64,000 nucleotides of DNA from Lachnospiraceae bacterium (GTDB lineage Bacteria > Bacillota > Clostridia > Lachnospirales > Lachnospiraceae), in the NCBI GenBank assembly GCA_017469935.1, contig JAFUFL010000044.1:1-64000 (forward strand), in the 5' to 3' direction. Positions 17,316-28,015 of this stretch are shown here, piece after piece. Positions within the stretch are counted from its first letter, which is position 1. Every line of letters starts with the position of its first letter. The notes beneath the pieces are model-generated. The model had not been told where the DNA came from. It ran no database searches and was given only the letters and a program-made list of their open reading frames with translations. The position numbers and the translations under genes are program-made.

Positions 17316-17709
17316 AAATGACAGCAAGTCTATGCGGCGGGCTCTGTTCGGATCCGTCTGCTGCACTCTTTTTTGCTTGCTCTTTTATATAATCTACAAT
17401 CTGTTTTCCCACGGGGTCCATTCGCCTTTCATGACCTTTCTCTTTGCCTGGCCCCTGGTTTTGTGCGTCCTTCCCTGCGCACTGTTCGTCGCCCTGCCGG
17501 AGTATCCGGGGCCGAGCCTTCTGTGCGCCCTTGTGTGGAATACAGGTGCGGCGCTTGTGACAATCAGCAGTCTTCTGCGCGGCGTATTTGATATAGCGGG
17601 CAACTCTTCCGTACATCAGGTTGTGATGATGGCGGTGGGCTTTGGCATGCTTTTTGCCGGCGTGATGCTGTATATTGCGGGTGTGATCTTACTGAATAAG
17701 TCAATTTAG
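17290..17709 (+). CDS. Small four-helix membrane protein, unknown function
   Basis: 139 residues with four hydrophobic segments (roughly 22-42, 48-70, 78-95, 110-132) and no recognisable motif. The GTG at 17290 lies inside the preceding gene, 5 nt after an AGGAAAGGAA ribosome binding site, which points to translational coupling with the glycosidase gene. An in-frame ATG at 17332 is the alternative but has a poor ribosome binding site. I do not recognise the family. Confidence 0.7.
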   Translation: MISSILESENDSKSMRRALFGSVCCTLFCLLFYIIYNLFSHGVHSPFMTFLFAWPLVLCVLPCALFVALPEYPGPSLLCALVWNTGAALVTISSLLRGVFDIAGNSSVHQVVMMAVGFGMLFAGVMLYIAGVILLNKSI

Positions 17710-17815
17710 TATCACTTTTGCAATCATTTCTATATATATTTTAAAATTTCCTTAACATTTTTGTAATTATATGTTACTCTTATTCTGGTACGTAATCTAA
17801 GAGTATTAGAATCGA

Positions 17816-17837
17816 CCCCGATTGTACAGCATCGGGG
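17816..17837 (+). promoter_or_regulatory. Hairpin in the 5' leader of the large wall protein gene
   Basis: CCCCGAT/ATCGGGG with an 8-nt loop ends 15 nt before the start codon and close to the GGGG ribosome binding site. There is no U-run, so it is more likely an mRNA stability or translation element than a terminator. The AT-rich DNA upstream (17710-17790) should hold the promoter, but no clear box pair stands out. Confidence 0.4.
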
Positions 17838-17852
17838 CAGTCAGGGGTAACT

Positions 17853-20800
17853 ATGAACAGACAAAATTCTTCAGGGAAACACCGTCTATTGTCGTCGCTC
17901 GGGCGCTCTCTCTTTCTGATCGCCATGGCCGTCATGATGGCCGTGTCATCGGTCGCACCGGTCCTTCCCGCCAAGGCAGCGAGCGGGAATATGCAGATCA
18001 CGCCGATCGATTTCGGAGACGCCGGTGTCTGGGGAGACAGCACAATGCTTTCCAGCGGCGGCAAGAACCTTCTGATGGACACTTATATCAGAGATAAGTA
18101 CGACACTCTGATCAATTATCTGGACGACCATCATTTCTACAACTTCGATATTTATCTCTCCCACTATCATTATGACCATATGGATCAGATCCCCGCGATC
18201 ATCGAGGATTCAAGGTTCCACGTAGGCACCGTCTATCTTCCGGATCCCGCTTACGTGAAAAGGGGTGCGCAGTCCACAAGCTACTGCAAGGACTTCCTGA
18301 ACGGTTATAACAATATCGTGAATACGGCCAATGAAAACGGCTGTAAGATCGTCTACCTCAAGAAAGGTTCCACCTTCAAAGTCGGTGAAGCCACGGTCAA
18401 GGTCCTCTGGGGATGCACCTACAACAGCAACTCTTATGACGCCAGTTATATCAACAACAACTCTCTGGTCACGAAAGTTACTGCCGGAACGGTCTCCTAC
18501 CTCACCTGCGGCGATATCGAGAGCGAAGTCGAGAATCAGATCGTAGCGAGCGGGATCGATATCAGCGCCGATATTTTCAAGTTCAACCACCACGGCGGAA
18601 ATTCCAGCAATACGGCTGCCTTTGTCAAAAAAGTGAACCCCTCTTTTGCCTACTACAACTGGCTCGGTGACAGTCCCTCTTCCTTTGGCGGCGGATGGGT
18701 GCAGACACCGATCAACAACCTCAAGAATACCTGCAATATTTACAGCACGAGATACAACGGCATGCTCACCTTTACCGTCAAGGCCGGGCATATCAGCGTT
18801 GCCGGCGAGAGAAACATGCGCACGGTGACGGCCAATATCAAGGACAGCAGCGGCAACATTGTCAACACGGTATCCTATCAGTTCAACGACGCGCTGGATT
18901 ATCATATCACCGCCAAAATGAAGGCGACGGCGGCAACGGTATCGGCGGACAATTCGACAACCGCTCTTCCCGCAAGGTACTCTTACACTGCCAGATTCGT
19001 CGAGACTTCGGGCGGCGTCAAATACCGCAATAAGGACGGCTCCTACAGCACGAACAAATTCCAGACCATTGACGGCGATACCTACTATTTCAACGCAAAC
19101 GGATACCGCCTGACCGGCTGGAAGAAGATCGGCGGAAAGCTGTACTATTTTGACTCCCAGGGCAAAATGTATCTGCGCTGGAAGCGCGTAAACGGCAAGA
19201 AATTCCTCTTCGACCCCGTCGACGGCCATATGCACACCGGCTGGGAGTGGGTAGCCGAAAAGAATGCCTGGTATTACCTGAGTCCCAAGTACGGCTATCT
19301 TCTCGAGGGATGGAAGTCCATCGGCGGCAAGCTCTACTATCTCACACCCGGTGAGTTCTACGCCAAGACAGGATGGCAGACTTTTAGCGGAAAGCGGTTC
19401 TACTTTGACCCGCAGAAGGCCTTCATGTACACCGGCTGGCAGACAATCGGCGGCAAGAAGTACTATTTTGGCACAAACGGCGTCATGGTGACCGGCAAGC
19501 AGATCATCGACGGCAGAACTTATGTGTTTAACGGCAGCGGTGTTCTGACGAGTTCGTCCGCAGGCACTGCGACGGCGAGTGCGACCACCACTACTACTTC
19601 GGGCACCACGGCAGGAACGACCACCGGCGGTAAGACCGGATCCACAACGACAGACACAACCACCGGCAGCAAGACCGGATCCACTACGGCAGACACAACC
19701 ACCGGCAGCAAGACCGGATCCACCACGGCAAACACAACCACCGGCGGCACGACGCCCTCCAAGACTTCGGGAAGCACATCTTCCGGTACGTCCTCCTCTC
19801 TCCAGGCAACCGGCAACAAGACCGGCTGGGTCAAGGTCGGAGACGGCTATAAGTATCAGAAAGGAACCACCTATGTAGCGAATCAGATGCTGACCATCAG
19901 CGGTGAGACCTACTACTTCGATTCCAACGGTTACCGCGTCACCGGGTTCAAGTCCATCGGCGGCAAGACCTACTACTTTGACGGAAGCGGCAAGCGGCTT
20001 TACCGCTGGAAGCGCATCAATAATAAGAAATATTACTTTGACCCCATCGACGGCCACATGCACACCGGCTGGGAGTGGGTCGAAGAGAATGACGCCTGGT
20101 ACTATCTGAGCACCAAGTACGGCTATCTCCTTGAGGGATGGATCTCCGTGGGCGGCAAGATGTACTATCTGACACCGAATGATTTCTACGCCAAGACGGG
20201 CTGGCAGACCATCAGCGGGCGCAAGTATTACTTCCACCCGACGGACGCCTATATGTACACCGGCTGGCAGACCATCGGCGGCAAAAAGTACTATTTTGGC
20301 ACGAACGGCGTCATGGTGACCGGAACACAGACGATCAATGGGCAGGTGTGCACCTTTAATTCCAGCGGCGTTCTCGTTTCCGGAAGCGCGGTTGGCAGCA
20401 CCACGAGCACTGCCACTACTACATCCACCAAGACCATCTGGAACAGCAGCCCTTATGTGACCTCCGCTGTGACAAACACCTGGGCCAAGAGCACGGACAT
20501 CGATATGCCTTTCGACGTGACAACGAAGAGAAACGCGGCCTTTGTCAACAATATGCTCGCTTACGCGACTTACTTTGTCGGCAAAATGGATTACGCTTCT
20601 TCCGTAACTAACAACGACCCCAACGGTCTCCGCTTCCGCAGACTGATCTCGGGCGGAAAGACCGACTGCTCCTGGTTTGTCTACCATGTTCTGTACAAAT
20701 ACGGCCTTGCAGGAGAAGAGTTTATCCACTCCTACCAGTGGGGCAACGATCCCAGCACCTATCCGGGCGGCGTCAACATCGGAACGGACATCAGCAAGGC

Positions 20801-21440
20801 ATCCCCCGGCGACATCATCTGCACCGGCAAGGGCACACAGAGCAGCAACAGCCATGTCATGATCTACCTCGGCGGAGGCAAGGTCGTGGAATGCGCGGCG
20901 GGCTACGGCGTCATCCTCAGCAATGCACCGAGTTCCTGCAGGCAGATCGTACACTTCAGCTGTCTGCCCAACAACCCCGGCGCCGACTATACCAAGTCGA
21001 CCACGGGCACATGGGTCAAATCCGGCACCGACTATAAGTTCAAGGTCGGCAGCTCTTACCTGACCAACTGCTTCCAGAACATTGACGGCGACATCTATTA
21101 CTTCAACGCAAACGGTGTCCGCCTGACCGGCTGGAAGAAGATCGGCGGCAAGATGTACTACTTTACTTCGGACGGCAAGATGTATCTTCGCTGGAAGAGA
21201 ATCAATGGCAAGAAGTACTATTTTGACCCCATCAGCGGTTACATGCACACCGGCTGGGAATGGGTGGCAGAAAACAACGCGTGGTACTACCTGGATCCTT
21301 CCAGCGGCGCGCTCGTCACGGGATGGCAGACCATTGATGGCAAGAAGTACTACTTCGATTCGGGCAACAAGATGGTCACGGGCACGCGGACCATTGACGG
21401 CAAGTCCTACACATTCGGGAGTGACGGAGTGCTGAAATAA
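17853..21440 (+). CDS. Secreted MBL-fold / cell-wall-binding repeat / NlpC-P60-like multidomain protein
   Basis: 1195 residues, exported (signal peptide about 1-44, cut near PAKAA). Residues about 47-340 are a metallo-beta-lactamase fold of the ComEC C-terminal type: SHYHYDH (His104, His106, Asp108, His109), LTCGDIESE, and FNHHGGNSSN (His246, His247). Then come aromatic/glycine wall- or glucan-binding repeats (about 390-570), a Thr/Ser/Gly linker with 14-residue repeats, a second repeat block (655-845), an NlpC/P60-like peptidase (Cys939 in KTDCSWF; His1001 in NSHVMIYLGG), and a third repeat block to the C-terminus. It probably sits on the wall and cleaves peptidoglycan; the MBL substrate is unknown. 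Monocistronic, with terminator at 21457. Confidence 0.88.
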   Translation: MNRQNSSGKHRLLSSLGRSLFLIAMAVMMAVSSVAPVLPAKAASGNMQITPIDFGDAGVWGDSTMLSSGGKNLLMDTYIRDKYDTLINYLDDHHFYNFDIYLSHYHYDHMDQIPAIIEDSRFHVGTVYLPDPAYVKRGAQSTSYCKDFLNGYNNIVNTANENGCKIVYLKKGSTFKVGEATVKVLWGCTYNSNSYDASYINNNSLVTKVTAGTVSYLTCGDIESEVENQIVASGIDISADIFKFNHHGGNSSNTAAFVKKVNPSFAYYNWLGDSPSSFGGGWVQTPINNLKNTCNIYSTRYNGMLTFTVKAGHISVAGERNMRTVTANIKDSSGNIVNTVSYQFNDALDYHITAKMKATAATVSADNSTTALPARYSYTARFVETSGGVKYRNKDGSYSTNKFQTIDGDTYYFNANGYRLTGWKKIGGKLYYFDSQGKMYLRWKRVNGKKFLFDPVDGHMHTGWEWVAEKNAWYYLSPKYGYLLEGWKSIGGKLYYLTPGEFYAKTGWQTFSGKRFYFDPQKAFMYTGWQTIGGKKYYFGTNGVMVTGKQIIDGRTYVFNGSGVLTSSSAGTATASATTTTTSGTTAGTTTGGKTGSTTTDTTTGSKTGSTTADTTTGSKTGSTTANTTTGGTTPSKTSGSTSSGTSSSLQATGNKTGWVKVGDGYKYQKGTTYVANQMLTISGETYYFDSNGYRVTGFKSIGGKTYYFDGSGKRLYRWKRINNKKYYFDPIDGHMHTGWEWVEENDAWYYLSTKYGYLLEGWISVGGKMYYLTPNDFYAKTGWQTISGRKYYFHPTDAYMYTGWQTIGGKKYYFGTNGVMVTGTQTINGQVCTFNSSGVLVSGSAVGSTTSTATTTSTKTIWNSSPYVTSAVTNTWAKSTDIDMPFDVTTKRNAAFVNNMLAYATYFVGKMDYASSVTNNDPNGLRFRRLISGGKTDCSWFVYHVLYKYGLAGEEFIHSYQWGNDPSTYPGGVNIGTDISKASPGDIICTGKGTQSSNSHVMIYLGGGKVVECAAGYGVILSNAPSSCRQIVHFSCLPNNPGADYTKSTTGTWVKSGTDYKFKVGSSYLTNCFQNIDGDIYYFNANGVRLTGWKKIGGKMYYFTSDGKMYLRWKRINGKKYYFDPISGYMHTGWEWVAENNAWYYLDPSSGALVTGWQTIDGKKYYFDSGNKMVTGTRTIDGKSYTFGSDGVLK

Positions 21441-21456
21441 TCAGGTTCTGACATTC

Positions 21457-21494
21457 AAAAAGTCCCTGCAGAAATACATTCTGCAGGGACTTTT
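21457..21494. terminator. Bidirectional terminator
   Basis: AAAAGTCCCTGCAGAA/TTCTGCAGGGACTTTT with a 5-nt loop. A/T runs on both sides serve both convergent transcripts. Confidence 0.9.
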
Positions 21495-21508
21495 CATGGT
21501 CTGAGCGA

Positions 21509-21742
21509 TCAGCCTTTCAAATCTTTAATGATCCCGATGGTCTCGATATCCTCTTCCGTCAGCCTCATATTCGTCACCGACACTTTCCCGTCCAGGTCCG
21601 TGACGCGAAGCTCCAGGATCACCCCCGGCTGCAGGTTGTTCCTTCCCACCGCCTGGATGAATTCCAGCACTCTGGGGTGCTGATCCCTGAAAATCTTAAG
21701 TCGTTCTGCCAGCTGCACGAACTGCAGGGGATTTTTTGCCAT
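21509..21742 (-). CDS. Conserved small protein downstream of sigH, unknown function
   Basis: 77 residues, soluble, starting MAKNPLQFVQLAERLKIFRD. It has no known catalytic motif. The stop-to-start gap to sigH is 6 bp, so it is co-transcribed and probably coupled. A small conserved protein in this position is plausible for clostridia, but I do not know its role. The clear ribosome binding site overlaps the sigH end (GGAGGTAGACATAC). Confidence 0.8.
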   Translation of the reverse strand: MAKNPLQFVQLAERLKIFRDQHPRVLEFIQAVGRNNLQPGVILELRVTDLDGKVSVTNMRLTEEDIETIGIIKDLKG

Positions 21743-21748
21743 GTATGT

Positions 21749-22360
21749 CTACCTCCACTTTTTTAGTTTCGTCCTGATCCGCTGAAGCGCATTATCCGTC
21801 GACTTTTCGTCCCTGTTCAGGACGTGCGCGATCTCCACATAGCCCATTCCGGTCAGGTGCAGCTCCAGGACCTGTCTCTCGAAGGGACTCAGCTCCTTCT
21901 CGATCTTCTCTTCCAGCCTCTCCAGCTCTTCCTGTCCGATCAGGTACACTTCCGGATTAGAGCTGGCGTCCGCCTCCAGGCAGTCGAGGAATTCTTCCTC
22001 TTCTTCGCCGTCTTCCCGGACCGGGCGGCTGAGCGAGATGGCTGTATTCAAGGGCAGGTGCTTCTTCCTGCTGGACGCCTTGACTGCCGTATAGAGCTGG
22101 CGCGTCACGCACAGCTGGGCAAAAGTCCGAAAGCTCGCATCTCTTCCGCTGTCATAATCGCGCACGGCCTTAAACAGGCCGAGCATTCCCTCCTGGATCA
22201 GGTCGTCCGAATCGCCTCCGAGTATGTACATGGATCTGGCCTTTCCCAGGACCATCTCTTTGTACTTGTTCAGGAGCTTCTCCATGGCGTCCTGGTCGCC
22301 GTCCCGGAAAAGGGCGATCAGCTCCTCGTCCGTCAGGTCTTCATACTTTTCTCTGTTCAT
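21749..22360 (-). CDS. sigH: RNA polymerase sigma factor SigH (sigma-30 type)
   Basis: 203-residue sigma-70 family factor. Region 2 shows DLIQEGMLGLFKAVRDYDSGRDASFRTFA; region 4 shows LSPFERQVLELHLTGMGYVEIA followed by the recognition helix STDNALQRIRTKLKKW, the pattern of Firmicute SigH. In Bacillus it controls entry into sporulation and competence; some non-sporulating clostridia also keep it. It sits at the 3' end of the ispF-cysS-mrnC-rlmB run, the common Firmicute order. Confidence 0.94.
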   Translation of the reverse strand: MNREKYEDLTDEELIALFRDGDQDAMEKLLNKYKEMVLGKARSMYILGGDSDDLIQEGMLGLFKAVRDYDSGRDASFRTFAQLCVTRQLYTAVKASSRKKHLPLNTAISLSRPVREDGEEEEEFLDCLEADASSNPEVYLIGQEELERLEEKIEKELSPFERQVLELHLTGMGYVEIAHVLNRDEKSTDNALQRIRTKLKKWR

Positions 22361-22368
22361 AAATCCGG

Positions 22369-23103
22369 TTACAGACTCCTCTGTCTTACGATCTCATAGG
22401 TCAGAACGGCCATGGCGACGGAAGCGTTGAGCGAATCGATCTCTCCCTTCATGGGGATCGAGGCGATCATGTCGCATTTCTCCTTCACGAGCCGGCTGAC
22501 GCCGCTCCCCTCGGCTCCGATCACGAGGCCGATGGGTCCTTTCATGTTGAGCTCGGTCATGGGTGTGCCGTCCATGTCCGCACAGACGAACCAGAGACCT
22601 TTCTCCGCCAGCTTTTCCATCGTGCGCACCATATTGGTGACCTTTACGACGGGCGTGTAGTTGATGGCGCCGGCGGAAGCCTTCGCCACCGTAGCGGTCA
22701 GCCCGACTGCCCTGTCCCCCCGTATGATCACGCCGTGTGCGCCGGCCAGGTTGGCGGTTCGGATGATCGCCCCCAGGTTGTGGGGGTCTTCAATGCCGTC
22801 CAGAAGGATGAAGAAGGGATCCTCCCCTTTCTCCGCCGCTTTCGCGAACAGGTCCTCCATCTCCGCGTAGGAATAGGCGGCGATCTCCGCGATGACTCCC
22901 TGGTGCCGTCCGGTCTCGGACATTTGGTCCAGGCGCTGCTTCGTGACATATTTGACGGGCGTTCCGTGCTTGGCCGCCTCCTTGCGGACAGTCTGCATCG
23001 CGCCTTCCCGGCTGCCGTCGAGCATGTAGAGCCTGTCGATCGTCCTGCCCGACCGAAAAGCCTCGATCACGGCATTTCTGCCCTCGATCCGATTCTCATT
23101 CAT
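22369..23103 (-). CDS. rlmB: 23S rRNA (guanosine-2'-O)-methyltransferase RlmB family
   Basis: SpoU/TrmH-class knotted methyltransferase, 244 residues. There is an N-terminal L30e-like substrate-binding domain (RIEGRNAVIEAFRSG) and a C-terminal SPOUT domain with LDGIEDPHNLGAIIRTANLAG, GVIIRGDRAVGLT and, at the knot, LVIGAEGSGVSRLVKEKCD and IPMKGEIDSLNASVAMAV. It most likely methylates G2251-equivalent in 23S rRNA. It overlaps mrnC by 8 bp. Confidence 0.94.
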   Translation of the reverse strand: MNENRIEGRNAVIEAFRSGRTIDRLYMLDGSREGAMQTVRKEAAKHGTPVKYVTKQRLDQMSETGRHQGVIAEIAAYSYAEMEDLFAKAAEKGEDPFFILLDGIEDPHNLGAIIRTANLAGAHGVIIRGDRAVGLTATVAKASAGAINYTPVVKVTNMVRTMEKLAEKGLWFVCADMDGTPMTELNMKGPIGLVIGAEGSGVSRLVKEKCDMIASIPMKGEIDSLNASVAMAVLTYEIVRQRSL

Positions 23104-23580
23104 AACTATCGTTTTCTCCTATCTCTTCCGTCCCTTCGCTGCGGAGCTTTCTCGGTCCCAGTTTTCCCTTGCGGTCCGTCTTGCGGATCCCTTCCCTCAG
23201 CAGCTCCATGAGCCTTTCCGTCCTGTCCTGTAAATACAAGTAACCGCACAGGGTCTCCAGTGCGGTTGCTTGCAGGTATTCCTCCAGAGAGGAACTCTTT
23301 GCATGGTGATATGGATTGGAATTTCTTCCGCGTCTGTATACTTTCTTTTCTTCGTCTGTCAGAAGATCGTAGACGGCAATTCCGATCGCCGCCTGCTGCT
23401 CGGCGCGCACATAGAAAGTTGTCTCATTGTGCAGCTTCTCCGCCTGGCGGTTTCCCTTGGACACCAGGATGGTCCTGATCACAAGGGAATAGACGGCATC
23501 CCCCAGAAACGCCAGCGTCCCCGGGGAATACGTCCTTATATCGATCTCATTGTGCGGAAACTCCCTAAGGATCAGACCTC

Positions 23581-23596
<16 letters not shown>
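23096..23596 (-). CDS. mrnC: Mini-ribonuclease III
   Basis: Single RNase III catalytic domain without a double-stranded RNA-binding domain (166 residues), the Firmicute enzyme that matures 23S rRNA. The signature is TLAFLGDAVYSLVIRTILV, with the catalytic acidic residues, then RRGRNSNPYHHAKSSSLEEY and ATALETLCGYLYL. It overlaps cysS by 16 bp and rlmB by 8 bp, consistent with a tight operon. Confidence 0.95.
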
Positions 23597-24996
<1,400 letters not shown>

Positions 24997-25004
24997 TGTA
25001 TTCC

Positions 25005-25550
25005 TCACTTTCCATTTCTTGCCGGGCAATTCGCGCATCCGCCTTCCGAACTGAAGACCGGCCTGGCCTCCAGATCCATGGGGGAAGTGATCAGCGCCAC
25101 TGCCTGCACCGAGATCCCTTCTCCGCGGCCGGTAAACCCGAGCCACTCTTCTGTCGTCGCCTTCACGCTCACCTGAGATATGTCGATCTCCAGCGCGTCG
25201 GCAATATTTTGACGCATCTTATCAATGTGCGGCCGCATCTTGGGGGCCTGCGCGATGATCGTCGCGTCCACATTTTCGATCAGAAAGTAATGCTCCTGCA
25301 GGATCCGTCTCACTTCTCTCATCAGCATCAGAGAATCTGCGCCTCTGTACTTCTCATCCGAGTCCGGGAAGTGCTTTCCGATATCACCGAGCGCCGCCGC
25401 GCCGAGCAGGGCGTCCATGATCGCATGCGCGAGAACGTCCGCGTCCGAGTGACCGAGGAGCCCCTTCTCATGAGGGATCTCGACGCCGCCCATGATCAGC
25501 TTCCGCCCTTCCACAAGCTTATGTACATCATATCCTGTTCCGATTCGCAT
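25005..25550 (-). CDS. ispF: 2-C-methyl-D-erythritol 2,4-cyclodiphosphate synthase
   Basis: IspF cyclises CDP-ME-2-phosphate to MEcPP in the MEP pathway; ispG at 2 kb codes for the next enzyme. Motifs are all present: GYDVHKL (zinc Asp/His), [34 protein letters not shown] and [16 protein letters not shown]. The protein is 181 residues, about 20 longer than usual, with a Cys-containing tail ([15 protein letters not shown]). It is the first gene of the operon, with promoter at 25589-25617. Confidence 0.96.
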   Translation of the reverse strand: MRIGTGYDVHKLVEGRKLIMGGVEIPHEKGLLGHSDADVLAHAIMDALLGAAALGDIGKHFPDSDEKYRGADSLMLMREVRRILQEHYFLIENVDATIIAQAPKMRPHIDKMRQNIADALEIDISQVSVKATTEEWLGFTGRGEGISVQAVALITSPMDLEARPVFSSEGGCANCPARNGK

Positions 25551-25588
25551 AACTGTTCCTCACTTACGGTATTCTGTTACGGCATACT

Positions 25589-25617
25589 ATTATAGCATTC
25601 CGATTACAAAGCGTCCA
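25589..25617 (-). promoter_or_regulatory. Promoter of the ispF-cysS-mrnC-rlmB-sigH operon
   Basis: Minus-strand TGGACG (25617-25612) and a perfect TATAAT (25594-25589), 17 bp apart, about 40 bp before the ispF start. Confidence 0.65.
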
Positions 25618-25628
25618 CTGCAAGCGCC

Positions 25629-25676
25629 AAAAAAACAGGCCGGTGCACATCGATCTGCTCTGCACCGACCTGTTAA
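25629..25676 (-). terminator. Terminator of the [FeFe] hydrogenase gene
   Basis: On the minus strand AACAGGTCGGTGCA pairs with TGCACCGGCCTGTT and is followed by TTTTTGG. Confidence 0.85.
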
Positions 25677-25726
25677 TATGTCCGTTTGCTGCCCGCCGGG
25701 CGGGCCTGTTCACCGAATCCTATGTA

Positions 25727-27229
25727 TTACCCGTTGATCTCCACCTTGCAGACCTCATCCATGTGGCCGTCGCGGTACATGGAGAACTTGTCCATAGGAT
25801 AAGCCTTGAGGTTTTCGAGAACCTTGCGGCCGTCCGCTTTCTTGAGCAGGCCTTCTCTGGCTCTCTTGATCTCCATCTCTGTCTTATGCTTGGAAGGTCC
25901 GCCTACGCAGCCGCCTTCGCAGATCATGCCTTCTACGAAGTCTTCCTTCAGACGGCCGGCCTTGAGCATGGTCAGCGTGGTCTTGCACTCTACGCCGCCC
26001 GCGACCTGTACATAAGTGATGTGGGAGGTGTCCTGTCCTCTCTCGTGCATGCACTCGAGAACAGCGTTCGCAACGCCGCCGGAGGTGGCGAAGCGCTTGC
26101 CCCAGATTGAGGACTCCTGATAGGAGTTGTCATCCGCCGTAACTTCGATGCCCTTAGATCTCATCAGAGCGCGGAACTCGCCGTAGGTGATGACGTAATC
26201 GGCGTTGCCCGGGATGCTCTTGTCAGCCGCTTCCGACTTCTTGGCGATGCAAGGGCCGAGGAATACGGTCACGCAGCCGGGGCGTGTTGCCTTGAGGTAT
26301 CTCGAAATCGCGCACATAGGAGAAACCGTAGCGGATACGTTCTCTTCGTACTGCTTCGGGAAGTGCTTCTTGATCATGTTCATGAAAGCCGGGCAGCAGG
26401 AAGTGGTCATCTTCTTGCCCTCTTCCTTGGCCTCATACCATTCCATGGACTCATAGGCAGCTGTCATATCGCCGCCGAGGCCTACCTCGACCATATCCGC
26501 GAATCCCATCTTGAGGAAAGCTTCCTTGATGGACTTCATGGTGATATCGCCGCCGAACTGGCCTTCCGTCGCAGGCGCTACCATCGCGATGACTTCCTTG
26601 CCTGCGCGGATGTCGTTGATGATGTCGACCAGATAAGTCTTGGAGCCGATGGCGCCGAAAGGACAGGAGTGGATGCAGTGGCCGCACTGGATGCACTTGC
26701 TCTCATCGATCACGCAGATGCCGTGGTCATCGTAAGTGATCGCGCCGACGGGGCAGGCCTTCTTGCAGGGACGAACCAGGTGAGCGATGGCGCCGTAAGG
26801 GCAGGCCTTGGCACACATGCCGCACTCTTTGCACTTATTGGGATCGATATGGGTCCTGCGCTCACCGATGGAGATCGCGCCGAATTTACAGGAGTTGATG
26901 CACGCTTTTCCCATACACAGACGGCAGTTGTCCGTTACTGTGTAAGCGGAAAGAGGACATTCCTCACACGCGGGACGAATGACCTGAACGATATTCTCGG
27001 ACTGGGAAATTCCGTCCGGGCACTTTGCCAGAGACAGATTGATTCTCTGCTTGACCAGCTCTCTCTCTTTGTATACGCAGCAGCGGTATGTAGCCATGGG
27101 GCCGGGAATGATCTCGTAGATCAGCTTCTCTTTGTTTTCTTCATCGAGTTTGCCATCCCATGCCAGTCTGGCCGTTTCCTCCATGATCCTGTGCTTGAGG
27201 CGCACCAGGGTCGCGTCATTTGTTACCAT
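25727..27229 (-). CDS. [FeFe] hydrogenase, group B type, with ferredoxin-like clusters
   Basis: 500-residue soluble protein. The N-terminal half holds several [4Fe-4S] motifs: CRLCMGKACINSC, CKECGMCAKACPYGA, CKKACPVGA and CIQCGHCIHSCPFGA. The C-terminal half is the H-cluster domain, with TSCCPAF, SPMCAISRYLK and EGGCVGGPSK at the positions of the L1, L2 and L3 signatures. The L2 segment departs from the MPCxxKxxE of catalytic group A enzymes and fits the less studied group B. Its likely role is H2 metabolism or redox balancing with ferredoxin; no maturase (hydE/F/G) is in the window. Monocistronic; AAAGGAG precedes the ATG. Confidence 0.88.
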   Translation of the reverse strand: MVTNDATLVRLKHRIMEETARLAWDGKLDEENKEKLIYEIIPGPMATYRCCVYKERELVKQRINLSLAKCPDGISQSENIVQVIRPACEECPLSAYTVTDNCRLCMGKACINSCKFGAISIGERRTHIDPNKCKECGMCAKACPYGAIAHLVRPCKKACPVGAITYDDHGICVIDESKCIQCGHCIHSCPFGAIGSKTYLVDIINDIRAGKEVIAMVAPATEGQFGGDITMKSIKEAFLKMGFADMVEVGLGGDMTAAYESMEWYEAKEEGKKMTTSCCPAFMNMIKKHFPKQYEENVSATVSPMCAISRYLKATRPGCVTVFLGPCIAKKSEAADKSIPGNADYVITYGEFRALMRSKGIEVTADDNSYQESSIWGKRFATSGGVANAVLECMHERGQDTSHITYVQVAGGVECKTTLTMLKAGRLKEDFVEGMICEGGCVGGPSKHKTEMEIKRAREGLLKKADGRKVLENLKAYPMDKFSMYRDGHMDEVCKVEING

Positions 27230-27423
27230 ATCCTTCTCCTTTCAGCGTTCCTGTATTATGTGCATATCGTATAAAGCTGTCACAAATTTAACCAAGTATA
27301 TTGTACCAAATGTGCAGACATTTTTATAGAACTTTTATTGCCACTTCACACTTTTCTTTTGGATTTATCTTATAATAGGAACTGTACTATTAATCAGTTA
27401 TTGCATTTAAGGAGTATTCTGCC

Positions 27424-27999
27424 ATGTCCGATATTACAAATGACCGCAAGGTCGCCCTTTTTCTTGCAAACGGATGTGAGACCATCGAGGCGCTCACGGT
27501 AGCCGATCTGTTATACCGCGCAGGTATCCCGTGCACCAAGGTATCCGTGAACAGTACGCCCGTTGTCGTCACCTCCCACAATGTGACGGTGGTTGCCGAC
27601 ACCACGATCGATCATCTGAATTTTGACGACTACGACATGCTCGTACTTCCCGGCGGAATCCCCGGGACGCCCAATCTCAAGGCGTGCGAGCCCCTTATGG
27701 TCCAGGTCGTGCGCTTCCATGCGGAAGGAAAGATGATTGCCGCGATCTGTGCGGCTCCCTCTATTTTTGCCGAGCTGGGACTGCTCAAGGGAGTGCCGGC
27801 CGCCTGCAATCCCAGTGTGGAGCAGATCCTGATCGACGGCGGCGCCAGGCTCGAGAAGAAGAACGCGGTGACTTCCGGCAACATCATCACCAGCCGCGCG
27901 ATGGGAACGGCCATTCCCTTCGGACTCGCCATCGTCGAGCACTACAAGGGCAAAGCGGCCGCCGAGCAGCTCGGCAGAAACATACTCTACATCCAGTAA
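27424..27999 (+). CDS. DJ-1/PfpI family protein (YajL/ThiJ-like)
   Basis: 191 residues of the DJ-1 superfamily. The nucleophile elbow is AAICAAPS, with Cys near residue 104; the conserved acidic residue lies in NGCETIEALT and the LVLPGGIPG loop is present. Family members act as deglycases/glyoxalases or redox chaperones; which applies here is not known. AAGGAG precedes the ATG. It is followed within 16 bp by a CBS protein, so the two form an operon. Confidence 0.9.
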   Translation: MSDITNDRKVALFLANGCETIEALTVADLLYRAGIPCTKVSVNSTPVVVTSHNVTVVADTTIDHLNFDDYDMLVLPGGIPGTPNLKACEPLMVQVVRFHAEGKMIAAICAAPSIFAELGLLKGVPAACNPSVEQILIDGGARLEKKNAVTSGNIITSRAMGTAIPFGLAIVEHYKGKAAAEQLGRNILYIQ

Positions 28000-28015
28000 C
28001 AGAAAGGACCACTCT

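Noticed and set aside
18210-21248. 1012-codon minus-strand open frame opposite the multidomain wall protein
   Set aside because: The plus-strand frame has a signal peptide, known domains and a ribosome binding site; the antisense frame only mirrors its tandem repeats.
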